Position numbers and translations under genes: made by a program. Of a stretch of 64,000 bases of DNA, positions 1 through 10,071 are shown in pieces (position 1 is the stretch's first letter; every line of letters begins with the position of its first letter). Location: assembly GCA_000171875.1 (NCBI GenBank), contig ABHI01000001.1, positions 755,001 through 819,000 on the forward strand, given 5' to 3'. The notes under the pieces were generated by a model. The model saw only the letters and a program-made list of their open reading frames with translations. It ran no database searches and was not told where the DNA came from. Source of the stretch: Flavobacteriales bacterium ALC-1. Its GTDB lineage: Bacteria > Bacteroidota > Bacteroidia > Flavobacteriales > Flavobacteriaceae.

Positions 1-1960
1 CATCTTCAAAACTACGTTTTACCTTATAATGCAAAGCTTTCCAATTCCCTAAATAATCAATACTACTCCAGGATACAGCTGGCCAACAATCATTAAGTTG
101 CCAATATAAAGTTCCCCTATTGTAAGGCTTAGCTCGTCGTTGTGCTTCGATACCTTTTGTAATGCCATAGGCTTGAAGTAACTGACTCATATAAACATAA
201 TCGTCTGCATTATTTGGAATCGGGAAGTCATGCTTCATATAATCTTCTATAATCTGAAAACCTCTAGAGTGTTTTTGATGATTTTTAAATCCTTCGGAAC
301 TTATCTCTATAGAATCATTTTGATTTATATAACGAATCGTTTCAAAACTAGGAAACGACTGAAACCCAAATTCACTCATAAAACGAGGCACGTTTTCTTC
401 TAGATGTTCAAAAGGATAGCCATCGTGCCAAATCCACCAATCGTGTGCATCACCTTCGGTTTTGTATTTTGGATTTCCTCTTCCGTATTTTGGTGAGCTT
501 TCCCAATAATCTGTATCTGTTAAACTTGAAACTGTATTCGGTAAAATAGAATCGAATACTTTTAGATAGTTACTCCAAATTTCTTCTTTCTCTTCCTCGC
601 TTCTATCTCCTTGCCAGCCCCAACGATGCCAGCCTTCTGAATTTTCGTTATTGCCACACCATAATGCAATAGAGGTATGATTCCGTAATCGATTTACATT
701 ATCGATGGCTTCTTCTTGAATATTTTCTAAAAAATTATCGTCACCAGGATACATAGCACAAGCAAACATAAAATCTTGCCAAACTAAAATGCCTTTTTCA
801 TCACATAAATCGTAGAAAATATCGTTTTCATAAATACCTCCTCCCCAAACTCTCAACATATTCATATTGGCATCGACAATATCATTTAATAGCTTTTTGT
901 AATGCATATCTGTCACTTTATTTTGAAAACTGTTTTGCGGAATATAATTAGCCCCTTTTGCATAAACAGGAACATCGTTGACCTTGAAATAAAAGGATTC
1001 TCCTATGCTGTCTTTTTCAGTGACTAATTCTATAGTTCTTAACCCTTTTTTTACTGAAACACTATCTAAAATCCTTTTTCCGTCCTTTACTACAACTTTT
1101 ATATCATATAAATAAGGTTCCCCTAAACTATGTGGCCACCATAGTTTAGGGTTTTTAATTTGAATTTTTGTTACGCAAGAATAACCCTTAAAAATTTTGT
1201 CAGAGGTTTTTACCTTTTCATTATTAACGTAAATTTCATATCGTAGTTTCTTATCTAATTCTACACTTGAAAATTTTTTGATGTCCAGTGTAAGATTTTC
1301 TATAGAATCATTTAATTCGTTTTGAATAACATAAAAATCATCAATCTTATAATCATTCCATGCTACTAATTCTACTTGTCTCCAAATTCCACTAGTATTA
1401 AGTTGTGGTCCCCAATCCCAACCGTATTGAAACTGGGCTTTACGGGTAAAAATACGATTACCTTCAGGCAATTCATAAGGTAGTTTTGCTTTCTCTACTT
1501 CTTCATACTTAGATGTAGGTTCGAAAACTACTCGCAAATTATTGTTTGATTTAATAATCGATTTTACATTAATTAAATAATTATTAAAAGCATTATCAGA
1601 ATTAAGAATTAAACTATCATTCAAGAATACAGAAGCATATGTATCTAAGCCCTCAAAGTTGAGCTCAATGTTTTTCTTTAGAAGTGTTTCTTTATCTACT
1701 GAAAACGTAGTTTTGTATTCCCAATCCGTTTCAGAAACCCATTGCACTTTTTCTTCGTTATTACCAATAAATGGATCTTCAATTATTCCATGATCCAATA
1801 AATCTGAAAATACATTTCCGGGAACTGTTGCCGAACGCCAAATAGAATCTGTTACTTTTTTGAATTGCCAACTACTGTCAATATCTATTGTTACGGGTAA
1901 ATCATGTTTTGGTTGACAACTAAAACAAAGCAGAATTAAAACTAGTAAACTATATCGCAT
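1..1960 (-). CDS. GH2 beta-mannosidase, lipoprotein (3' end cut by window edge)
   Basis: Predicted exo-beta-mannosidase that removes terminal beta-linked mannose, such as the core Man-beta-1,4-GlcNAc of N-glycans. About 653 residues are visible; the gene leaves the left edge, so the C-terminal part is missing (family members are roughly 800-860 residues). The N-terminus MRYSLLVLILLCFSC is a lipoprotein signal with lipobox Cys15, which predicts an envelope-anchored enzyme. The motif YGWDWGPQL, the acid/base in CGNNE (Glu439), the nucleophile in MSEFGFQS (Glu530) and WQLNDCWPAVSW close to the edge are all typical of GH2 beta-mannosidases. The start codon overlaps the end of cutC by 11 nt, suggesting translational coupling in a GH20-cutC-GH2 operon. 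Family assignment is firm; the exact substrate is inferred from the neighbours. Confidence 0.92.
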   Translation of the reverse strand, partial: MRYSLLVLILLCFSCQPKHDLPVTIDIDSSWQFKKVTDSIWRSATVPGNVFSDLLDHGIIEDPFIGNNEEKVQWVSETDWEYKTTFSVDKETLLKKNIELNFEGLDTYASVFLNDSLILNSDNAFNNYLINVKSIIKSNNNLRVVFEPTSKYEEVEKAKLPYELPEGNRIFTRKAQFQYGWDWGPQLNTSGIWRQVELVAWNDYKIDDFYVIQNELNDSIENLTLDIKKFSSVELDKKLRYEIYVNNEKVKTSDKIFKGYSCVTKIQIKNPKLWWPHSLGEPYLYDIKVVVKDGKRILDSVSVKKGLRTIELVTEKDSIGESFYFKVNDVPVYAKGANYIPQNSFQNKVTDMHYKKLLNDIVDANMNMLRVWGGGIYENDIFYDLCDEKGILVWQDFMFACAMYPGDDNFLENIQEEAIDNVNRLRNHTSIALWCGNNENSEGWHRWGWQGDRSEEEKEEIWSNYLKVFDSILPNTVSSLTDTDYWESSPKYGRGNPKYKTEGDAHDWWIWHDGYPFEHLEENVPRFMSEFGFQSFPSFETIRYINQNDSIEISSEGFKNHQKHSRGFQIIEDYMKHDFPIPNNADDYVYMSQLLQAYGITKGIEAQRRAKPYNRGTLYWQLNDCWPAVSWSSIDYLGNWKALHYKVKRSFED

Positions 1961-2639
1961 CTAAAATGGCTTTAATTTTGTGAGGGTCTGAATAGGTTAA
2001 TGGCATCGAGAATAATGAATTATTCTCTTCATGTTGAGACGAAGCTGATGCATGAATTTCTTTCAATCCAGCTTCTTTAAATTGTGCAGCATTTTCTGAT
2101 GAAATCCCTGATCCCGCCAAAATTATAATTCTATTGTTTGAAATTTTATTCAACACTTTTAATAGTTCTAAACCTTGTTCTGCTGATCTTTCTTGACCAG
2201 ACGTTAATACGCGTTCCACTCCTAAATTAATTAATTGCTCTAAAGCTTCTTTTGGCTTTTTCACCTCATCAAAAGCACGATGAAATGTAAATTCTAATGG
2301 TTTTGATAATTCAACTAACTCTCTTGTTCTTTCTATATCAATGGTCTTATCTTCATTTAGAACCCCAGAAACAATACCTTGACAACCTAAATCTTTACAG
2401 ATTTGTATATCGCTCTTTATAATTTCAAACTCAACATCAGAATAGACAAAATTTCCTCCTCGTGGTCTAATTAAAATAAAAATTGGAATTTGTAAATTCT
2501 CAACAACTTGTTTTAACAATCCAAAAGATGGTGTGATACCACCAACAGATAGTTCCTGGCATAACTCTATACGATGTGCACCCGCTCCTTTAGCATTTTT
2601 TGCAGATTGGTATGAGTTGGCACAGATTTCTAAAAGCAT
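1950..2639 (-). CDS. cutC: CutC family TIM-barrel protein
   Basis: A 229-residue CutC family protein. Recognisable features are the start LLEICANSYQSAKNA, the segment GAHRIELCQELSVGG (residues about 21-35), IRPRGGNFVYS (about 58-68), TFHRAFDE (about 118-125) and LTSGQERSAEQG (about 145-156). The length is close to the usual 210-250. CutC was named for copper homeostasis, but its biochemical role is poorly established. Here it sits 1 nt after the GH20 hexosaminidase gene and overlaps the beta-mannosidase start, with no copper gene in view. A cytoplasmic role linked to glycan or amino-sugar breakdown is therefore a reasonable inference. There is no signal peptide. Confidence 0.9.
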   Translation of the reverse strand: MLLEICANSYQSAKNAKGAGAHRIELCQELSVGGITPSFGLLKQVVENLQIPIFILIRPRGGNFVYSDVEFEIIKSDIQICKDLGCQGIVSGVLNEDKTIDIERTRELVELSKPLEFTFHRAFDEVKKPKEALEQLINLGVERVLTSGQERSAEQGLELLKVLNKISNNRIIILAGSGISSENAAQFKEAGLKEIHASASSQHEENNSLFSMPLTYSDPHKIKAILDAI

Positions 2640-2640
2640 C

Positions 2641-4953
2641 TTAATTAACTATAATTTCATCAATAAACGTCCAAGCCTTATTACCAGCACCTTCTTTACC
2701 TTTTGGGATTGTTCCGTAATTTGGAACCTTTAGTACTATAGATTTCACTTTTACATCTATGCTTTTTGGCATTATAAAATCATAATCTAACTTAACAATC
2801 AGACTATCTTTATTTTGTAATTCTTGTTTGTCTATTATTGTAGTTCCTTTATCGAGTTTAAATTCAAAATTAATTTCTTTTGGTGCATAAATCCATTGTC
2901 CATAACCATTATGAAACCTAGTCTCAATTGAATTAATCTTTATTGGCTTTTCAAAATCAATAGTAACCTCAATATCTTCTCCCCAAAACCCTAGCCATTC
3001 TTTGTCACCAAAGCGACTATCACTTCCACTTACACCATTAATTAAACCTTTTACTCCACTACCAGAATAGGCTTTATGAGGTTCTTTGTCAATCATGATT
3101 TTTGCGCCAATAGCTTTATGATAATTAATACTTTGAGAAAAGGATTTACCTAGCTGTTTTTCATCATTAAAAACTGCAGCTTTTATAGTACAATCTTTAA
3201 AAATTGGAATTTGAGAATCATACACTTTAGAATTTGCGTTAGGTTCATTCCCGTCTAATGTATACCTAATGATTTTACCTTCAGTATAGGACTTCAGTTC
3301 ATAAAAAGCATTTCCATCTTCTAAACTCATAATTCCTTCAATCTCATATAAATGATTGGCATAATTAATATCTAGTGCATCTAAACGCTCATGAAAGTTT
3401 TCAAGTCTAGATACAAAATTATCATAATTTTTCTGCTCTGGGTTTGACCAAAGTACTTCACTCATAGCAAGTATTCTTGGAAAAATCATATACTCAACTT
3501 GTTTTTCAGTTGGCATATATTCTGTCCAAACATTGCCTTGAGCTCCTAAAACATATTTCGCTTCTTCCTTTGATAATTCTTCAGGAATCGGATTAAAACC
3601 ATAAACTTTTTCTAAAGATAAAAACCCTCCTATTGCTATAGGTTCGTTTTCATTTTCTGATTGGTAATAATCAAAATAACAATGTGATGTAGGTGTCATT
3701 ACTACATTATGTCCAGCCTTAGCTGCTTCAATAGCCCCTTTAGTTCCTCTCCAAGACATAACCGTTGCGTTAGGTGCTAAACCTCCTTCTAAGATTTCAT
3801 CCCAACCAATAATTTGCCTCCCTTTAGAGTTAAGATACTTTTCCATTCTGGTAATAAAATAGTTTTGCAACTCATGCTCATCTTTTAAACCTTCGTCTTT
3901 AATTCGTTTTTGGCAATCTGCACAAGTTTTCCATCGTATTTTTGGAGCTTCATCACCGCCTATGTGAATATACTTACTCGGAAAAAGTTCTAAAACCTCA
4001 TCTAGAACATCTTCTAAAAAATCAAAAGTTTCATCTTTGGAACAATAGATCTCTTCAAAAACACCCCATTTCTTGGCTACTTCAACTTGCTCACTAGTAC
4101 ATCCCAATTCTGGATATGCTGCAATTGCAGCTTGGCTGTGACCTGGCATTTCAATTTCAGGAATGATGGTTACAAAATGCTCTTGTGCATAAGCAACAAT
4201 ATCTTTCACCTCTTCTTGTGTATAATAACCACCATATTTTTTACCATCGAATTGATGTGGTTGGTCACTGTAATGACCAACTAAGGTTTCATCTCTATAT
4301 GCAGCAATCTCTTGAAGTTTAGGGAACTTTTTTATTTCAATACGCCAACCTTGGTCTTCTGTTAAATGCCAGTGAAAGGTATTCATCTTAAACATTGCCA
4401 TAGCATCAATGTACTTTTTAATAAAATCGACTGAATACATATGACGACCAACATCTAAATGCATACCTCTATATGAGAATTGCGGTGTATCTTTAATAGA
4501 AACACATGGAATTGCAACTTGATCTGCTTTAAAATTACCATTCTCAAATTCTGAAGGTAATAATTGTCTTAAAGTTTGAACAGCATAAAAAGCACCTTGA
4601 TCTGTTCTTGCTTTTATTTTAATCACTTCTGGAGACACCTCTAATTGGTAGTCTTCATTATGTTCTATTTTAGAATCTAAAATAAATTGTATGTCACCTC
4701 CTTTATTAAGATTTATTGAGCTTCCTTCTTCAATAAAAGATTTTAAAAAATTTGCAGATACTTTTAATTCTTCAGGAAACTTAATTCCAATAGAGTTTTT
4801 AAAAACAAATGTTCCTTTATTAATTACTTGACTTGAAGGATTTGGAATAATTTGAGGAGATTCAACTACATTTTTATCATCTTTACACGACACTTGTAGG
4901 CTGAAAAATGTTGTCCATATAATAATTAGTGTTGTTAATCTAAAAAGTCTCAT
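2641..4953 (-). CDS. GH20 beta-N-acetylhexosaminidase, lipoprotein
   Basis: Predicted exo-beta-N-acetylhexosaminidase that releases terminal GlcNAc or GalNAc by substrate-assisted catalysis. I chose the ATG at 4953 because it gives a clean lipoprotein signal (MRLFRLTTL... LQVSC, Cys23); an in-frame ATG at 4974 would add seven residues ahead of the signal. Domains: the N-terminal GH20b domain (about 30-150), then the catalytic barrel with YRGMHLDVGRH, FHWHLTEDQGWR and the Asp-Glu pair in IHIGGDEAP (Asp334, Glu335), then a chitobiase-type C-terminal module and a jelly-roll-like end. The 770 residues are normal for the multi-domain Bacteroidota form. It is the first gene of a minus-strand group with cutC and the beta-mannosidase, and is divergent from the GH92 gene only 61 bp away. 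Confidence 0.95.
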   Translation of the reverse strand: MRLFRLTTLIIIWTTFFSLQVSCKDDKNVVESPQIIPNPSSQVINKGTFVFKNSIGIKFPEELKVSANFLKSFIEEGSSINLNKGGDIQFILDSKIEHNEDYQLEVSPEVIKIKARTDQGAFYAVQTLRQLLPSEFENGNFKADQVAIPCVSIKDTPQFSYRGMHLDVGRHMYSVDFIKKYIDAMAMFKMNTFHWHLTEDQGWRIEIKKFPKLQEIAAYRDETLVGHYSDQPHQFDGKKYGGYYTQEEVKDIVAYAQEHFVTIIPEIEMPGHSQAAIAAYPELGCTSEQVEVAKKWGVFEEIYCSKDETFDFLEDVLDEVLELFPSKYIHIGGDEAPKIRWKTCADCQKRIKDEGLKDEHELQNYFITRMEKYLNSKGRQIIGWDEILEGGLAPNATVMSWRGTKGAIEAAKAGHNVVMTPTSHCYFDYYQSENENEPIAIGGFLSLEKVYGFNPIPEELSKEEAKYVLGAQGNVWTEYMPTEKQVEYMIFPRILAMSEVLWSNPEQKNYDNFVSRLENFHERLDALDINYANHLYEIEGIMSLEDGNAFYELKSYTEGKIIRYTLDGNEPNANSKVYDSQIPIFKDCTIKAAVFNDEKQLGKSFSQSINYHKAIGAKIMIDKEPHKAYSGSGVKGLINGVSGSDSRFGDKEWLGFWGEDIEVTIDFEKPIKINSIETRFHNGYGQWIYAPKEINFEFKLDKGTTIIDKQELQNKDSLIVKLDYDFIMPKSIDVKVKSIVLKVPNYGTIPKGKEGAGNKAWTFIDEIIVN

Positions 4954-5014
4954 AGATATATATATCATTATCATTATCTTGCTAATTTAGAGAAATAATC
5001 AAACAATTCAATTT
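4954..5014. promoter_or_regulatory. divergent promoter region between GH20 and GH92 genes
   Basis: This 61-bp AT-rich gap must contain the promoters and ribosome binding regions of both divergent glycosidase groups. A weak -7-like TAATTTAG lies near 4984 on the plus strand. I see no convincing -33 element or operator, so only the arrangement (shared control of both arms) is supported. Confidence 0.35.
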
Positions 5015-7948
5015 ATGCGAATTTTTCTTTTATCATTTTTGTTTTCAGTGTTTTTTTTCGTTTCGAGTTGCTCACAAAAAAAGGACGTAACCCCTTCTAA
5101 AAAAACAGATGCACTGACCTCATATGTCAATACTTTTATTGGAACTGGAGGACATGGTCACACCTATCCTGGTGCAACATTACCTTATGGTATGATGCAA
5201 CTGAGTCCAGATACTCGATTAGAAGGTTGGGATGGCTGTTCTGGTTATCATTATTCAGACAGTTATATCTATGGATTTTCGCATACACATCTCAGCGGAA
5301 CAGGTATTAGCGATTATGGAGATGTCCTTTTAATGCCAACAAACGCACATAATTTTAATAATGGTGCAGATGGTAAAAAAGGGTATCGTGCGCATTTTTC
5401 TCACGATAATGAATCCGCAGAACCTGGTTATTATAAAGTCCATTTAGATTCTACCAATATTGATGTAGAATTGACTGTTTCTTTACGAAGTGGACTTCAT
5501 AAATATCAATTCCCATCATCCGACAATCAGTTTGTAATTTTAGATTTAGTGCATCGTGATAAAGTCTTAGATGCTAAAATTGATAAGATCTCAGACACCG
5601 AAATTGTAGGTTATCGTCATTCAGAAGCTTGGGCAAAAGACCAGCGTTTATTCTATGCCATTAAAACCTCGCATCCTTTTAAGGATATGTTGCAATCGCC
5701 TCCACAAACAGGAATGCCAGGCGCAAGGCGATCATCTTTAAAGTTTATTAACCCTAATAATGAACCCATTATCATTAAAGTCGGAATTTCTGCTGTTGAC
5801 ATTGAAGGAGCAAAACAAAACATGCAAGCTGAAATAGGAAACAAAGATTTTGAAACCGTTAAAAAAGAAGCACAAACCTATTGGGAATCACAGCTTGAAA
5901 AAGTCGTCATTGAAAGTAATGACCTAGATAAGAAGACTAATTTTTATTCGGCTTTATATCACACGATGTTAGCACCTCAACGTTATCAAGATGTTGATGG
6001 TCGTTACAGAGGTATGGATTTAAAAATTCATAATGCTGATTTTGATTACTACTCCGTTTTTTCACTTTGGGACACCTACAGAGCTGCACATCCATTATAT
6101 ACTATAATAGAACAAGAAAGAACCAACGATTTTATCAATACGTTTTTAGCGAAATATGATGAAGGTGGTATTATGCCAATGTGGGACTTAGCTGGTAACT
6201 ATACCGATTGCATGATTGGTTATCACGCTGTACCGGTTATTGCGGATGCTTATTTAAAAGGTATTAGAGGTTACGATACCGATAAGGCTTTTGAAGCCAT
6301 GAAACATTCGGCAACACGAGATAAGTTTGGTTTAGAAGCTTATAAAAAATATGGATTTATTCCTGTAGATGAAGAAAGTGAGTCGGTTTCAAAAACTTTA
6401 GAATATGCTTATGACGATTGGACGATTGCGCAAATGGCAAAAGATATGGGTAAAACCGAAGATTATGAAACTTACATCAAACGCGCACAGTACTATAAGA
6501 ATGTATTTGATCCAGAAACTCAATTTATGCGAGGCCGATTTAGAAATACGTGGTTTGCACCTTTTGATCCTTACGAAGTAAACTTTAATTACACAGAAGC
6601 TAATTCTTGGCAATACAGTTTTTATGTACCTCAGGATGTTTCAGGATTTATTGAATTGCTAGGTGGAAAAGGTAAGTTAGAAGTGCAGCTCGATGAGCTA
6701 TTTAGTGCTAAAACTGAAACCTCTGGTCGTGACCAATCTGATATTACAGGTTTAATTGGGCAATATGCACATGGTAACGAGCCGAGTCATCATATGGCTT
6801 ACCTCTATAATTTTGTAAACAAACCACATAAAACACAAGAGAAAGTTCATCAGATATTAACGGAATTGTATAACAATGACCCTGATGGAGTTTCAGGTAA
6901 TGAAGACTGTGGGCAAATGAGTGCTTGGTATGTATTAAGTTCAATGGGTTTTTATTCAGTAACGCCAGGAAGTAATCAATATGTTATTGGGACTCCACTT
7001 TTTGATAAAGCAACTATTAACCTTGAAAGTGGGAAGCAATTCACAATCGTTGCCAATAACCTGAGCGACACCAATAAATATGTTGAATATGTAAAACTGA
7101 ATGGAAAAGATTTAGATGTCACGTATTTAAATCATGAAGATATTATAGCTGGAGGAACTCTAGAGTTTACAATGACGGATAATTCTGCCGTTTGGGGAAG
7201 TAGAGCTGGAAACGAACCAACAACTGAAATTAAAGATCATATTATTTTGCCTTCTCCATTTATTGCTAAAGGAGATATTACCTTTAGAGGATCTACAGAA
7301 GTGGTTTTAGCGACATCTGAAAAAGAAGCTAAAATTTATTACGCTATAGATAATGAAGCTTATAAATTATATAAAAAACCATTCTCCATAACTGAAGATA
7401 CTAAGTTAAAACTCTATTCTGAAAAAGGAGATTTAAAAAGCCCTGTTTTAACCACACCATTTTATAAAATAGATCCTAATCTTAGAATCACACTTGAAAG
7501 TAAATTTGCTAATCAATATAGTGCTGGCGGAAATGATGCTCTTATTGATGGCATAAGAAGCACCAAAAATTATAGAACAGGTAGCTGGCAAGGTTATAAT
7601 GACAGTGATGTGATTGCAACAGTAGACTTGGGTTCTCAAAAAAACATTTCGTCTGTGAAGGTTAACTTCTTACAAGATCAAGGAGCTTGGATTTTTTATC
7701 CAACTGAAGTGCAGTGTTTTGTTTCAAAAGACAATATAACTTTTAAAGCTTTAACATCTCAAAAAATTAATGCGTCAAAAAGAGATAGTGAGCTAAAAAT
7801 TAAAACTATCGATTTTAAAATTCCAAATATCAGCTATAAATATGTAAAGATTATCGCCAAAAAACTCGGGAAAGTTCCAGAATGGCATGTAGGCTATCCT
7901 TATGATGGTAGAAGTTGGATATTTGTAGATGAAATTTCGATAAAATAA
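5015..7948 (+). CDS. GH92 alpha-mannosidase, lipoprotein
   Basis: Predicted Ca-dependent exo-alpha-mannosidase of family GH92, the main Bacteroidota family acting on high-mannose N-glycans. The signal MRIFLLSFLF... FVSSC marks a lipoprotein. Family signatures are GTGGHGHTYPGATLPYG near residue 44, GWDGCSGYHYSD, FSHTHLSGTG, the GNEPSHH acid region (Glu589) and GNEDCGQMSAWYV (Asp631). At 977 residues it is longer than the usual 730-800. The extra C-terminal part (about 760-977) looks like a chitobiase-type module followed by an F5/8 type C-like jelly roll, resembling the tail of the GH20 enzyme next door. It starts a plus-strand operon with the VOC, permease and glycosylasparaginase genes. Linkage specificity cannot be read from the sequence. 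Confidence 0.95.
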   Translation: MRIFLLSFLFSVFFFVSSCSQKKDVTPSKKTDALTSYVNTFIGTGGHGHTYPGATLPYGMMQLSPDTRLEGWDGCSGYHYSDSYIYGFSHTHLSGTGISDYGDVLLMPTNAHNFNNGADGKKGYRAHFSHDNESAEPGYYKVHLDSTNIDVELTVSLRSGLHKYQFPSSDNQFVILDLVHRDKVLDAKIDKISDTEIVGYRHSEAWAKDQRLFYAIKTSHPFKDMLQSPPQTGMPGARRSSLKFINPNNEPIIIKVGISAVDIEGAKQNMQAEIGNKDFETVKKEAQTYWESQLEKVVIESNDLDKKTNFYSALYHTMLAPQRYQDVDGRYRGMDLKIHNADFDYYSVFSLWDTYRAAHPLYTIIEQERTNDFINTFLAKYDEGGIMPMWDLAGNYTDCMIGYHAVPVIADAYLKGIRGYDTDKAFEAMKHSATRDKFGLEAYKKYGFIPVDEESESVSKTLEYAYDDWTIAQMAKDMGKTEDYETYIKRAQYYKNVFDPETQFMRGRFRNTWFAPFDPYEVNFNYTEANSWQYSFYVPQDVSGFIELLGGKGKLEVQLDELFSAKTETSGRDQSDITGLIGQYAHGNEPSHHMAYLYNFVNKPHKTQEKVHQILTELYNNDPDGVSGNEDCGQMSAWYVLSSMGFYSVTPGSNQYVIGTPLFDKATINLESGKQFTIVANNLSDTNKYVEYVKLNGKDLDVTYLNHEDIIAGGTLEFTMTDNSAVWGSRAGNEPTTEIKDHIILPSPFIAKGDITFRGSTEVVLATSEKEAKIYYAIDNEAYKLYKKPFSITEDTKLKLYSEKGDLKSPVLTTPFYKIDPNLRITLESKFANQYSAGGNDALIDGIRSTKNYRTGSWQGYNDSDVIATVDLGSQKNISSVKVNFLQDQGAWIFYPTEVQCFVSKDNITFKALTSQKINASKRDSELKIKTIDFKIPNISYKYVKIIAKKLGKVPEWHVGYPYDGRSWIFVDEISIK

Positions 7949-7949
7949 T

Positions 7950-8315
7950 ATGGCATTTAACGCATTAGTACCAACATTAGAAGTCGAAAACATGGACGAG
8001 ACCATAGAGTTTTATGAGTCTTATCTCGACTTTACATGTATTGACAGAGAAGAAAATAATTGGGCATTTGTACAAAAAGATGATGTGAGCATAATGTTAT
8101 CATCTCGTTTTTTTAAAGACAAACATCCAAAACCTGTTTTTACTGGAGGTTTGTATATTTACGTTGATGATATTGATGTGATTTGGCAGATTTTAAAAGA
8201 TAAAGTAAAAATCAGTTATCCAATAGAGAACTTTGACTATGGCATGCGAGAATTTGCAATCTATGATATTAATGGCTACAGAATACAATTTGGACAAGAA
8301 TTTGAAACTAACTAA
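7950..8315 (+). CDS. VOC superfamily (glyoxalase/bleomycin-resistance fold) protein
   Basis: A 121-residue protein with the vicinal oxygen chelate fold: an early LVPTLEVENMDETIEFYES segment and a C-terminal REFAIYDINGYRIQFGQEF segment, each typical of one beta-alpha-beta-beta-beta half. The family includes metal-dependent lyases, dioxygenases and binding or resistance proteins, and the sequence does not say which this is. Its start lies 1 nt after the GH92 stop, so it is very likely cotranscribed and perhaps translationally coupled. There is no signal peptide, so it is cytoplasmic. A role in sugar metabolism is only suggested by position. Confidence 0.85.
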   Translation: MAFNALVPTLEVENMDETIEFYESYLDFTCIDREENNWAFVQKDDVSIMLSSRFFKDKHPKPVFTGGLYIYVDDIDVIWQILKDKVKISYPIENFDYGMREFAIYDINGYRIQFGQEFETN

Positions 8316-8327
8316 CAACAAATAAGA

Positions 8328-10010
8328 ATGAGTAATCAGAATAACAAATCTGCTTTAGCAACCTTATGTACAGTATTCTTCTTTTGGGGGTTTATTGCTG
8401 CATCCAATAGTGTATTTATACCGTTTTGTAAAACCTACTTTAATATAGATCAATTTCAATCGCAATTGGTAGACTTTGCGTTTTATGGAGCCTATTATAT
8501 TGGTGCACTTCTGCTTTTTGTAATCTCGAGTATGGTTAAACGAGACATTCTTAATAATTGGGGCTATAAAAATGGTATTGTCTATGGATTGCTACTCTCT
8601 GCTATCGGAGCATTTATCATGTATCCTGTTACATCTGGTGCAGAACAAGGGCAAACGGGAGTCTTTTATTTAGTACTCATTGCCTTTTTTATTGTGGCTT
8701 TAGGGTTTTCATTACAACAAACTGCAGCAAATCCTTTTGCTGTTGCACTCGGAGATCCCAAAACAGGCTCGCATCGTCTAAATTTAACAGGCGGTATTAA
8801 TTCCTTTGGCACTACTATTGGCCCTGTGGTAGTAAGCCTAGTTATATTTGGTTCTGCATCTTGGAGTACGGACGAACTGGCAGAAATGATTACTAATAAT
8901 GAAATTACCTTAATCACTGTACAAAAACTATATTTAGGTGTAGGAGTATTATTTTTAATTGCTGCTGCTCTCTTTCATTTTTCAAAAAAGTTGCCTGCGC
9001 TTAAATCTGAAACGGCTTTTGAACCTGCTAATAAAGCACGTAACCTATTAATTATATTAACCTTAATCGTTGTAGGTTGTTTTGGGTATATTTTTAGCAC
9101 TTATGCTGGTACAGAAACTGCTACTGAAGAGATAGAAAACATAAGATTGACCTTATTATTTGTTGCACTTATTGCTGTAGTAGCTTCTGTATTTTATGCC
9201 AATACAAGTGCGAGTAAAAACGCTGATGGATGGGGAGCCATGAAATACCCTCAGCTTGTTTTGGGTATGTTAGCTATATTCACATATGTTGGTGTAGAGG
9301 TTACCATTGGCAGTAATTTGGGCGAGCTATTAAAACAAGGTGTAGGTGAAACTGGCTTAAACGCACTTGGACTTCCTGAATTAAATGACTCTCAGCTAGG
9401 CAAATATATTTCGTTGTATTGGGGCGGATTAATGATTGGTCGTTGGGTAGGTGCTGTAACTGTTTTTAATCCGAGTAAAGGTCTCAAAAAAGCATTGCTG
9501 ATTATTGTGCCTTATATCGCTTTTGGAGTTATAATCTTTGTGAATTCAGTAGTTAACGATTTTAAAATCAGTTTTTCTACAGATGAAATTATTTTCTTCT
9601 CAATATGTATTGCAGTTCAAATCGGTGGATTTTTCTTAGCTAAAGATAACCCAGTTAAAACACTTAAAATATTTAGCCTATTAGGAATTTTAGGTATGCT
9701 AATTGGCTTATTATCATCGGGTAATGTGGCTCTATTTGCATTCTTATCAGGTGGTTTATTTTGTTCAATTATGTGGCCATGTATTTTTACATTGAGCATT
9801 GCAGGGCTAGGAAAGTATACGTCGCAAGGCTCAGCATTTTTAGTAATGATGATTTTGGGAGGTGGTATTATTCCACCAGTACAAGGAAAATTGGCAGATG
9901 TATTCACTATTCAATCATCGTATTGGATGGCAGTCGCTTGTTTTGTTTATTTATTATTTTATGCATTTAGAACAAAGCAAGTCCTCGATAAACAGGGTGT
10001 AGAATATTAA
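8328..10010 (+). CDS. FHS-type MFS sugar permease (glucose/galactose/fucose/GlcNAc class)
   Basis: Inner-membrane sugar importer of the fucose-galactose-glucose:H+ symporter subfamily. Signatures are [17 protein letters not shown] in the first helix, [10 protein letters not shown] in the second, and [16 protein letters not shown] followed by [17 protein letters not shown], all characteristic of GluP/FucP/NagP relatives. At 560 residues it exceeds the common 410-440. The excess lies in the middle (about residues 235-305), where two additional hydrophobic stretches around [17 protein letters not shown] and [16 protein letters not shown] suggest 14 rather than 12 membrane spans. It follows the VOC gene by 12 nt. 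In this context it probably imports monosaccharides such as mannose or GlcNAc released by the neighbouring lipoprotein glycosidases (inference). Confidence 0.9.
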   Translation: MSNQNNKSALATLCTVFFFWGFIAASNSVFIPFCKTYFNIDQFQSQLVDFAFYGAYYIGALLLFVISSMVKRDILNNWGYKNGIVYGLLLSAIGAFIMYPVTSGAEQGQTGVFYLVLIAFFIVALGFSLQQTAANPFAVALGDPKTGSHRLNLTGGINSFGTTIGPVVVSLVIFGSASWSTDELAEMITNNEITLITVQKLYLGVGVLFLIAAALFHFSKKLPALKSETAFEPANKARNLLIILTLIVVGCFGYIFSTYAGTETATEEIENIRLTLLFVALIAVVASVFYANTSASKNADGWGAMKYPQLVLGMLAIFTYVGVEVTIGSNLGELLKQGVGETGLNALGLPELNDSQLGKYISLYWGGLMIGRWVGAVTVFNPSKGLKKALLIIVPYIAFGVIIFVNSVVNDFKISFSTDEIIFFSICIAVQIGGFFLAKDNPVKTLKIFSLLGILGMLIGLLSSGNVALFAFLSGGLFCSIMWPCIFTLSIAGLGKYTSQGSAFLVMMILGGGIIPPVQGKLADVFTIQSSYWMAVACFVYLLFYAFRTKQVLDKQGVEY

Positions 10011-10015
10011 TAATA

Positions 10016-10055
10016 CTTCCTTTTCACTTCGACTTCGCTCAGTGACTAATGGAAG
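10016..10055. repeat. short interspersed repeat with inverted arms
   Basis: The segment holds TTCGACTTCGCTCAGTGAC, a short element that recurs in related form at 15321-15340 and 52931-52951, always at a gene boundary. Here it is flanked by arms that can pair: CTTCC (10016-10020) with GGAAG (10051-10055), and CACT (10025-10028) with AGTG (10041-10044). It separates the permease gene from the asparaginase gene. A possible GTG start at 10042 lies within it and is probably not used. Confidence 0.6.
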
Positions 10056-10071
10056 CAAAAACAAGATTTTG

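Noticed and set aside
10042..10071. GTG start ten codons upstream of the glycosylasparaginase ATG
   Set aside because: It lies inside the interspersed repeat and would place extra residues before the RR leader.
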